From Deltaproteobacteria bacterium (GTDB lineage Bacteria; Desulfobacterota; Anaeroferrophillalia; Anaeroferrophillales; Tharpellaceae), in contig DAOVTG010000154.1 in assembly GCA_030633185.1 (NCBI GenBank), positions 1 through 6,066 on the forward strand: a stretch of 6,066 bases of DNA. Direction: 5' to 3'. Every line of letters starts with the position of its first letter. The stretch's first letter is position 1. The notes below the pieces were generated by a model. That model made no database searches. It had not been told where the DNA came from and saw nothing but the letters and a program-made list of their open reading frames with translations. The position numbers were made by a program, and so were the translations under genes. Positions 1 through 5,707 of this stretch are shown here, in pieces.

Positions 1-1094
1 AGCAGGGTCAGGCCCTCTTCGTCACTCAGCTCCCGGGCTTTCTCGTAGGCCGCAAGCGTCTCTCTTAATTTATCCGGATCAACCGCAACCCACTTGTTTT
101 TCAGGAAGGCCAACCCTTCGGATTCATTGAGCAGGTGGCGGGCCTCTTCTTCAGATATTTCAGTGTCACCAATCATGAGCCGGGGGCTGAAATCAAGCAG
201 GGCCTCTAGGCCGACCATCGAAGGTGTTTTCTCGCCGATACTGAGATGCAGGCCGATCTTTGCGGCTTTGCCCTTCCACCAGTTGGGAATCCGGCATAAA
301 ATGCCGGATTCTTCATAAAGAGGGATCTCCTTGAAAAATGTAAAGGCTTCTTCGGTTGACCAGGCCAGCGGGTGAAATAATTCACCACTTTCTCTTAAGT
401 CGGCCACTAACTCGCTCTGCCGGGCCGCATCATCCACTGTAACCAGAAGTTCGAGAAGTTTTTCGTTGTTGCCTTCATACTCTTCCAAGGCATACTTTAA
501 CGGCAGATGCTGAGACTCGCCATCTTCATTCAGCCGGGTCGAATAGGTAGCAAGAAAAGCAAATGGGAATTCGTGATTTTTGTTCTCAACCAAGTGGAAA
601 TAGATGCGACCGGCCAGGTGAATGTCGGGGCTGTACTCTTTGACAAACTCCTCGACCGAGCCCGCATAGGCCGTAATTTTTCGGGAAAAAGTTTGATGCA
701 GGGTTCCCCATAACTCGAAAAAGAGCTCTTTATGCAGATACTCACTTCCCGGCATCATCGGGATCTGATCCCGCAACTGAACGAACTCCTCATCGGTCAG
801 GGGGATGATAGCCTGGTCGCGGAGTTTTTCCAGGTTAGGCGTCAGCTTAAGTTTACGGATGAAAAGGCCGGAGAATCTGCACCAAAATTGCAATGCAGGA
901 GAGAGAGATAACGTTATCTTACTATTGCAAAAACCAACGTAAAAGAGCCAGTTCTCCGACTCGTTTGTGTAGTGTTCATAGATTTCGTTTTGCAGGTGAT
1001 CGGCGGGCTGGTTGATCTTCCCCGGCGCGTTGGCCCACTCAAGCTGGATGGCACCATCCGGCATTACTACAGCATTTAGATGATTGTAAGACAT
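1..1094 (-). CDS. SNF2-family DEAD/DEAH-box ATPase, N-terminal part (3' end outside window)
   Basis: This frame is open from ATG at 1094 to the window edge, giving 364 residues with no stop. The visible part resembles the accessory N-terminal region of bacterial SNF2/Swi2-type helicase-like ATPases, which use ATP to move along or remodel DNA or nucleoprotein. Residues ~220-350 fit the SNF2-associated domain: a conserved IPNWW motif at 269-273 followed by a basic KGKAAKIGL stretch, then a 'GLEALLDFSPRLMIGDTEISEEE' type segment and a KNKWVAVD strand ending near residue 339. The ATPase motor (Walker A, DEAH box, helicase C domain) should follow beyond base 1 and cannot be checked here. Only 3 bases separate its start from the preceding stop, and no Shine-Dalgarno sequence is visible, so translation may be coupled to the upstream frame. 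The N-terminal ~200 residues are recognised only as the usual variable leader of this family. Its biological role (repair, transcription recycling or defence) cannot be told from this part. Confidence 0.85.
   Translation of the reverse strand, partial: MSYNHLNAVVMPDGAIQLEWANAPGKINQPADHLQNEIYEHYTNESENWLFYVGFCNSKITLSLSPALQFWCRFSGLFIRKLKLTPNLEKLRDQAIIPLTDEEFVQLRDQIPMMPGSEYLHKELFFELWGTLHQTFSRKITAYAGSVEEFVKEYSPDIHLAGRIYFHLVENKNHEFPFAFLATYSTRLNEDGESQHLPLKYALEEYEGNNEKLLELLVTVDDAARQSELVADLRESGELFHPLAWSTEEAFTFFKEIPLYEESGILCRIPNWWKGKAAKIGLHLSIGEKTPSMVGLEALLDFSPRLMIGDTEISEEEARHLLNESEGLAFLKNKWVAVDPDKLRETLAAYEKARELSDEEGLTL
287..311. repeat. Perfect 11-bp inverted repeat with 3-base loop inside the SNF2-type gene
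   Basis: The arms GAATCCGGCAT (287-297) and ATGCCGGATTC (301-311) are exact reverse complements around the loop AAA (298-300). In the minus-strand message this would be a stable hairpin. It lies immediately before and into the IPNWW motif codons, so it is within conserved coding sequence. No run of U follows the hairpin on the coding strand, so it does not look like an intrinsic terminator. Confidence 0.85.
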
Positions 1095-1097
1095 ATT

Positions 1098-1439
1098 TTA
1101 ACGAGAACATTGGGCTTGTTGTTGGAGTCTTTGGCTCAAGGCCAATAACTTTTGACTTATGCCGACATTAAAAACATTCGGGTCTCTAAAACGTTTGTAT
1201 CCCGAGCCCAATTTGGCCGCCTGTGAGAGCAGGAATTTATGTGTTTCAGTTGGTTTTTCTTGTTTCATCTGAATCTTTTCGCCAGTATAAACCAGAAACC
1301 CTCCATTAAAGGGGTTTATCCGGAAAAAATAGTCAAAAGTGACGTTTTCTGCGGCTTTTCCCGCATAAAAATAGCCTTGAGTCATAGTTAATTCATGAAA
1401 ATCAGTAAAGAGACCTGATAACAGTGATTTTTTGCTCAT
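1098..1439 (-). pseudogene. pncB: Nicotinate phosphoribosyltransferase remnant with large in-frame internal deletion
   Basis: The intact enzyme joins nicotinate and PRPP to make nicotinate mononucleotide, the first step of NAD salvage from nicotinic acid, and is usually about 400-490 residues. This frame has only 113. Residues 8-52 match the family's N-terminus: an 'LFTDFHELTMTQGYF' motif (TDxxELTMxQ), a 'TFDYFFRINPFNGGFLV' strand, and the start of the usual 'xGLE' element. Residues ~57-108 look like the family's extreme C-terminus, with a 'YKRFRDPNVFNVGISQKL' motif comparable to the usual 'YKR..NPH.Y.VG.S..L'. The two parts meet near residues 52-56 (about bases 1270-1285). The central ~300-370 residues, which hold the phosphoribosyl-binding core and catalytic histidine, are missing, so NAPRTase activity is not expected. 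There are no frameshifts or stops, which points to a single clean deletion or to an assembly collapse. The start ATG abuts the stop of the upstream cupin gene, with only a weak purine-rich ribosome site (GGGG about 10 bases upstream). The family assignment comes from remembered motifs. Confidence 0.78.
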
Positions 1440-2033
1440 TTAAAATAGCCCCAGCTCTTCTCCGCGCCGTACTGCGGCGGAATATTTTTTCTTAAGTGTT
1501 TCCAGCTCAATTCCTGGTTTGATCATGCGTATATCCTGAATATGCCAGCCCGGCACGACCATTACCCCGTAAAGCCCCCAATCGAAATCGGGATCCTCTT
1601 TCAGGGCAAAACCCATCCAGGTGCCGGCCGGAATAAATTTATGTATGACTTCTCCTTGATGAACCTTGGACCCAAGGGTGACCTCCTCCCAGGTGCCGTC
1701 GGCATAGAGCAACATCTGGCTCATCGGGGCTCCAGCATGATAGAGTAGAACCTCATCTGAAGTGAGTATGTGCCATGGGTCAATAGCGAGTTCCCGGGTC
1801 ATAAGATAGTAGATAAGAGAAGCCGCGGGCCTGACATTCTCAATCTTTGCCTTAAGTTCGGATTTATAAGTAGGTCGAAAAAAACCGGGACAAGCAGCAT
1901 CGGACATAGGTTCCAGCCCCAAACATTTAATTATCTCTGCCGAGGTGAGGTGGTGGGGAGCTTTTAGACAAAAACATCCGCATGTTTGCAGCAACAATAA
2001 AAAGGAAATGGTCAAAGTGAGAACTGTTTTCAT
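1440..2033 (-). CDS. Exported cupin of the DUF985 (cupin_5) family
   Basis: This 197-residue protein carries a full DUF985/cupin_5 domain behind an export signal. Residues 1-20 are a short basic start (MK) plus a hydrophobic LTISFLLLLQ core ending in a Cys-rich TCGCFC stretch, so it is probably secreted to the periplasm. C20 preceded by G19 could serve as a poor lipobox, but this is unclear. The domain runs from ~29 to ~172: 'LTSAEIIKCLGLEP', an 'FFRPTYKS' segment at 51-58, an 'AASLIYYLMT' strand at 70-79, 'WHILTSDEVLLYHAGAPM' at 87-104, 'FIPAGTWMGF' at 133-142 and 'PGWHIQDIRMI' at 161-171. H88, E94 and H99 are candidate metal or ligand residues in the cupin barrel. Family members are mostly uncharacterised small-molecule-binding or isomerase-like cupins, so no substrate can be named. 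A tail of ~25 charged residues follows the barrel. The start is supported by AGGAAA 8 bases upstream. Confidence 0.85.
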   Translation of the reverse strand: MKTVLTLTISFLLLLQTCGCFCLKAPHHLTSAEIIKCLGLEPMSDAACPGFFRPTYKSELKAKIENVRPAASLIYYLMTRELAIDPWHILTSDEVLLYHAGAPMSQMLLYADGTWEEVTLGSKVHQGEVIHKFIPAGTWMGFALKEDPDFDWGLYGVMVVPGWHIQDIRMIKPGIELETLKKKYSAAVRRGEELGLF

Positions 2034-2035
2034 AA

Positions 2036-4609
2036 TTATAATTTCCTGGGTGAGCCATATTTGTCAATGTCGATATCGACGGCATAGATGGCGGGGACGT
2101 AGGGCCATCCTTTTTCATTGCGCGAGACAAAACCGGTCAGGAGACAGAAAAGTTCTTCGAAAACACCGTCAATAACTTCAACCGGCACACCGTAATAGAG
2201 AAAATTTATCGGCATGGAGTCTCCCAGCAGGTATAAATTTTTATCTAAAGGCTGAGGGCTTTTTGCGGTTTCAGGGCAGTTTTCAAAGACGATGCGGACA
2301 AGATGCCCTTGTATGGTCATGTGTTGCGGATCTTTTATGGATCTTTTTTCTATTTGTACCCGATGATCACCAATCGTCGGATGCTGCATTGTGGTCAGTT
2401 TATCAAGCCAGTTGGTAAGTGTTTCAAACTCAACAGTTTTGGTCGAGCCGCTGGCAAAAAATAGATCCCTGGAAGTTCCTTTAAGGATTAATTTTTCATA
2501 AAAATCGGCTTGTAATACTGAAACTCCGGTGACACCCAAGAAGAGGTCGAGCCCTTTCCAGTGTTTTTCCGGGAGTTGGTTGATGTCGGAATACTCTATA
2601 AAATTATTATCTTGCGGCTCAGGTCTTTTGATATCCAGGCCGCTGGCCGAACCATAGGTAACCCGGCCCGCAAGTGAGCGGAGAAGAAACCGGCCGATGT
2701 TGCCCTGTGACCCCATGACCAAAGCGTGTCGATGTATAAAACATTTGCCAAGCCCGTTAAAGATTGATTCCACGGCATTCAGAATCGAATGGGCGCAAGC
2801 CTCAGCTTCAACAATATTTTTATATTTGGAAGATGCGATGGTCAGGGCGGGAAAGATAAGTCCTTTGTCGTTTTGCGCTACCTTTTGAAGATGGTAATAA
2901 CCATTGGCAGTATGTTCGAAGGTGGCCGGTAGAAGTTCTTGCAGCCAACTTTTAAGTGGGGTCGCCGCCGGTATTTGCGGAGGGGGCTCCAGGGCAAAAG
3001 CTTTGAGTATGTCGACCAGCATCATCTCTTGCTGACAAAAGTGATTCAAAAGCGGGGCCATGTATCCACCATCTTCAATCAGGATAATTTTTTGACCCTT
3101 ATTTTGAGCTCTGAAGGCCTCTTTGAAAAATAGGTGTCCGGCTGCAAGATTCATCGATTCGAGATAGTCTCCTTGTCGTGATCGTAAAGCATCGTCAAGG
3201 GCTTCGAGCTCGGTTATGGGTGAAAATTGATGCGAAAGGATGTAGGTTCCACCAACTGAATGATGTCGTTCAATCCGTTGCAGGGAGTGAAAGCGGAAAC
3301 GCTGCTCCGGCAAACTCAACATGTCTTCCAGGTGAGAGTCGGGAACCACTCCCTGATAGCGTATGAAAAGGGTGGTTAAAGCGGCACACCCGGATTTTTC
3401 CAGCGCTTTGATAAAGCCTAAGACCTCACTGGTGGCATGGTGAATCAGTAGAATTCGATATTTATCGAGAGAGATTTGCTGACGCTCTTTTTGGGTTTGC
3501 AAAAGTTGTGGCATCCGTTGGAGGTGGTTTTGCATGTCGGTTAATTTGCGGCGTTTACCGATACTTATATTGAGCCTCACTCCTTTTCTGGAGAGATCCA
3601 GATAGATGTATTTGTTTGAGTCGATCATCTCTATGGTGTTTCCGGCCGACAGGGTTTGAATAATGTCTTCATCCTCAAAGAGGAGCAGGGTTTTGGCGAT
3701 GAGGAGAAAAATAGATTCCCGATTCAGGAGTAAATTTTCCGCCGTTTCCAGGGGCCACCTGAAGACTGCCCCGGAGATTTCTTTGAGGCCGGAGTTATTC
3801 AGGCGTTCGAAAAGAGCGCTCTGGTGTCCGGGAAGTTCAATGTATTCATTGCGTTGGTTTTGACATTCACGGTGGATGCCGGTAAAAATCTGTTCCGCCA
3901 TTGTCGCAATATCCTGGCGGTAGTGTTGGCGCCCAACGTCATTAACGATACGGTGTGGGATGCGTTTGAGATGGAGGCGAGACTGTCTGCCGTCTTCAAT
4001 TGTCAGGCGCAGAAATCTGTTTTCACGATTATATTCGAGGAGGATGAAATAGCTTTGAGTCCCTTCGTCGTGGGTGTGAAAAGGAAACAGAATGGCGAGT
4101 TCCTCCTTTTGCTCGGATTGTTGGTCGACATCAGTTTCTTTGGAGAAGGTTTTGGGGAAAATCAGGCTGCCCCATTTCCGGGTTTGTACCGCATCAAATA
4201 CCAGGCGAAGATGATGGATGAATTTTTCCCGGTTTTCCGGGAGCCGGTTGGCGACCAGGCTTCGGGCGTAGATCACGACGTGGTTTACGCCCAAAGCTGC
4301 CAATTCCGGGGTGTGCTCAGAGTCAACTCTGACTTGAGTCAGAAGATCAACCGGCAAACTCCGGCACTGTTCTATAATCTGTCGGCCCAGGGAATTGACA
4401 AAAACCGGTATTCCGGAAAAGACCCGCTGGGGCGTCATATCGATAACAAAATTACCGCTATCTTGTTCTCTCAAGGGCACCCCGAAGGAGGTTTGCAAGG
4501 TGCCATGGGGAGCTGTTTTAACCTTTTTTTCTTTGGAAAAACGTGAAGATCGCATGAGGCTATTGAGGATGGAACCGATCTCTTTTTTAGGGATGGTGTG
4601 CTCTTCCAC
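2036..4609 (-). CDS. Large two-part protein: unrecognised N-terminal region fused to a divergent S-adenosylhomocysteine hydrolase-like NAD-binding region
   Basis: This 857-residue cytosolic protein has no signal peptide or membrane segment. Residues 1-~380 match no family I know; they are mixed alpha/beta, with a charged linker (~155-170), 'ELAILFPFHTHDEG' at 170-183 and a basic stretch at 351-378. From ~383 the order of motifs follows S-adenosylhomocysteine hydrolase, which reversibly splits SAH to adenosine and homocysteine using tightly bound NAD. Seen in order: 'YRILLIHHATSEVLGFIKAL' at 384-403; 'ILIEDGG' at 509-515 (SAHH ILDDGG); 'FEHTANGYYHLQKV' at 564-577 (SAHH EETTTGVHNLYKM); 'SKYKN' at 594-598 (SAHH SKFDN); an alpha-helical 'EAEACAHSILNAVESIF'; a dinucleotide-binding 'VMGSQGNIGRFL' at 631-642 (SAHH VAGYGDVGKG); 'LDLFLGVTG' at 687-695; and 'LYLLGDSMPINFLYYGVPVE' at 792-811 (SAHH LLAEGRLVNL). 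By this eye alignment, the SAHH catalytic Lys and Asp before and within SKFDN become Ser593 and Lys597, and the second Glu of EET becomes His566. It may therefore be non-catalytic or act on another substrate. The start is GTG, with AGGTGAAGGA 11 bases upstream. It lies between the HAMP protein and the cupin gene, and may partner the former. Confidence 0.66.
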   Translation of the reverse strand: MEEHTIPKKEIGSILNSLMRSSRFSKEKKVKTAPHGTLQTSFGVPLREQDSGNFVIDMTPQRVFSGIPVFVNSLGRQIIEQCRSLPVDLLTQVRVDSEHTPELAALGVNHVVIYARSLVANRLPENREKFIHHLRLVFDAVQTRKWGSLIFPKTFSKETDVDQQSEQKEELAILFPFHTHDEGTQSYFILLEYNRENRFLRLTIEDGRQSRLHLKRIPHRIVNDVGRQHYRQDIATMAEQIFTGIHRECQNQRNEYIELPGHQSALFERLNNSGLKEISGAVFRWPLETAENLLLNRESIFLLIAKTLLLFEDEDIIQTLSAGNTIEMIDSNKYIYLDLSRKGVRLNISIGKRRKLTDMQNHLQRMPQLLQTQKERQQISLDKYRILLIHHATSEVLGFIKALEKSGCAALTTLFIRYQGVVPDSHLEDMLSLPEQRFRFHSLQRIERHHSVGGTYILSHQFSPITELEALDDALRSRQGDYLESMNLAAGHLFFKEAFRAQNKGQKIILIEDGGYMAPLLNHFCQQEMMLVDILKAFALEPPPQIPAATPLKSWLQELLPATFEHTANGYYHLQKVAQNDKGLIFPALTIASSKYKNIVEAEACAHSILNAVESIFNGLGKCFIHRHALVMGSQGNIGRFLLRSLAGRVTYGSASGLDIKRPEPQDNNFIEYSDINQLPEKHWKGLDLFLGVTGVSVLQADFYEKLILKGTSRDLFFASGSTKTVEFETLTNWLDKLTTMQHPTIGDHRVQIEKRSIKDPQHMTIQGHLVRIVFENCPETAKSPQPLDKNLYLLGDSMPINFLYYGVPVEVIDGVFEELFCLLTGFVSRNEKGWPYVPAIYAVDIDIDKYGSPRKL
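2042..2047 (-). promoter_or_regulatory. Ribosome binding site of the cupin gene, inside the end of the upstream gene
   Basis: AGGAAA on the minus strand lies 8 bases before the ATG at 2033. It is formed by the arginine and lysine codons near the end of the SAHH-like gene, whose stop codon lies between the site and the start. This arrangement favours translational coupling and fixes the cupin start. Confidence 0.7.
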
Positions 4610-4614
4610 GGGGT

Positions 4615-5703
4615 TTAAATTCCTTCACCTTTAGGGGTTGTTGGATGTTGGGCGTAATCAATTTTGTTCTGTTGACGTAAATTGTGGGCCTTTTTTTTGA
4701 GTAATTTAAAATAGTTGGAACCCGTGATTTTCTTGAGATCAGAGCTCTGCTGATTATGGTCAATTTTGATTTTTAAAACAGTCAACTCTTTTTGCAGGTC
4801 TTGTTCGCGTTTGGCCACGGCCTGTGTCATCTTTAAAAAGACTGAGGCCAGCGTTCCCAGTTCATCCTGGCGGCTACTGATGCTGCTCAACTCCTCTACG
4901 TCGCTGTAGTTACCATCGGCAATGTGGCGGGCGGCATTGGTCAGGCTGACCAGCGGCGCCGTGATTTTTTTTGAAGAGACGGCGCTGACCGCAATCCCGA
5001 CAATCAGGATGATTAGAGTAATTATTCCCAGAGTATAAAGTTCCTCTATCCGTAGCTTTTCATGCATAGTGATAATCACACCGCTGAGCCAGGTGACCAT
5101 AATTGTGGCAATAAGGAGGTAGTAAATGGCTAAAATGGTGCGGATTTCAATGCGCACCACCAGCAGTTTACAAGCCTGCATCAGGGGCGGGATAAGCATC
5201 AAGGCCCAAAGTGTATCCGTGATAAATATGGGCAGAAAGAAGGCAAACAGGGCCTGGTGAAAGGATATTCGGCCGAGCCAGAATTCAACTCCGGTGGCGA
5301 AGATAAAGGGCAAGCTGGAGGCCAGAAGTAACAAGATCAAGAGTTTAACAAAAGAGATAATCGAGTCAACTGAGCGGGCTCCAAAGTATCGGGCCAGTCC
5401 GGGAATGAAACCGACTAAACCATTGGCGATACTCCAGTGAATTGCGATAAAAGGGCCTTTCCCGGAGATGGTGTAGCCGAGCATATCTCCCAATCCACCG
5501 CAGACAAATCCGGGGAGAGGGCCATAGATAATGCCCATGAACATGGGGATGATTACTTGTGGGCGAAGTTCGGCAAATGAACATCCGGGGAGATAATATT
5601 TCCCCGATAAAAAGTTGGCGATGCCGTAAAGAAGTCCTATTAAGAGACAAAGCCCTGAAATCTTGATGATTTTTCTTCGGTGATTGGTTTGAGATCGGTT
5701 CAT
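4615..5703 (-). CDS. Multi-pass membrane protein with ECF S-component-like half, HAMP linker and coiled coil
   Basis: This 362-residue protein is built like a receptor. Residues ~12-33, 48-70, 85-105, 115-135, 150-177, 187-212 and 222-242 form about seven hydrophobic segments. The first five, with 'LRPQVIIPMFMGIIYGPLPGFVCGG' and 'GDMLGYTISGKGPFIAIHW' features, resemble the substrate-binding S component of ECF vitamin transporters, suggesting a ligand-binding membrane domain. The last two flank a short extracytoplasmic loop (~213-221). Residues ~240-300 form a HAMP linker: 'ITAPLVSLTNAARHIADGNYSDVEEL', then 'SRQDELGTLASVFLKMTQAV'. HAMP linkers pass conformational signals from membrane to cytosol. 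A predicted coiled coil (~297-318) and a conserved-looking basic 'ITGSNYFKLLKKKAHNLRQ' tail (326-344) end the protein. There is no kinase, methyl-accepting, cyclase or phosphatase domain, so the output must be a separate protein. The 4-base gap after the MinD-like gene suggests that partner. No Shine-Dalgarno site is evident upstream. Ligand unknown. Confidence 0.85.
   Translation of the reverse strand: MNRSQTNHRRKIIKISGLCLLIGLLYGIANFLSGKYYLPGCSFAELRPQVIIPMFMGIIYGPLPGFVCGGLGDMLGYTISGKGPFIAIHWSIANGLVGFIPGLARYFGARSVDSIISFVKLLILLLLASSLPFIFATGVEFWLGRISFHQALFAFFLPIFITDTLWALMLIPPLMQACKLLVVRIEIRTILAIYYLLIATIMVTWLSGVIITMHEKLRIEELYTLGIITLIILIVGIAVSAVSSKKITAPLVSLTNAARHIADGNYSDVEELSSISSRQDELGTLASVFLKMTQAVAKREQDLQKELTVLKIKIDHNQQSSDLKKITGSNYFKLLKKKAHNLRQQNKIDYAQHPTTPKGEGI
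4621..4630 (-). promoter_or_regulatory. Ribosome binding site supporting the GTG start of the SAHH-like gene
   Basis: AGGTGAAGGA on the minus strand ends 11 bases before the GTG at 4607-4609. It is made from the last codons (Gly-Glu-Gly) of the upstream HAMP gene, whose TAA is at 4615-4617. The spacing is slightly long but the purine-rich match is good, and it supports the GTG over the internal ATG start candidates. Confidence 0.55.
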
Positions 5704-5707
5704 CTGC

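Noticed and set aside
94..745. Short plus- and minus-strand open frames within the first 750 bases
   Set aside because: They lie inside the continuous SNF2-type coding frame, which carries the SNF2-associated motifs; they are chance shadows.
1098..1439. Reading the 113-residue frame as an intact novel small gene
   Set aside because: Both ends match opposite ends of nicotinate phosphoribosyltransferase, so an internal deletion explains it better.
2018..2045. AT-rich stretch with ataattat repeats before the cupin gene as a promoter
   Set aside because: It overlaps the coding end of the upstream gene and the cupin ribosome site; no spaced -35/-10 pair is convincing.
2069..2080. Perfect 12-bp palindrome GTCGATATCGAC
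   Set aside because: It encodes the 'VDID' part of a repeated Asp-Ile run in the SAHH-like tail and has no repeat partner or context of an operator.
4328..4343. 7-bp inverted repeat TCTGACT/AGTCAGA with 2-base loop
   Set aside because: It is short, lies within the coding region with no T-run, and is plausible by chance.
3824..4546. A 240-codon plus-strand open frame opposite the N-terminal region of the SAHH-like gene
   Set aside because: It is antisense to a much longer frame with a ribosome site and recognisable downstream motifs. Its own translation has no family features, and no ribosome site or promoter is visible for it.
2036..4609. Calling the large gene ahcY (true adenosylhomocysteinase)
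   Set aside because: It is about twice the usual length and eye alignment shows key catalytic residues changed, so the symbol would mislead.
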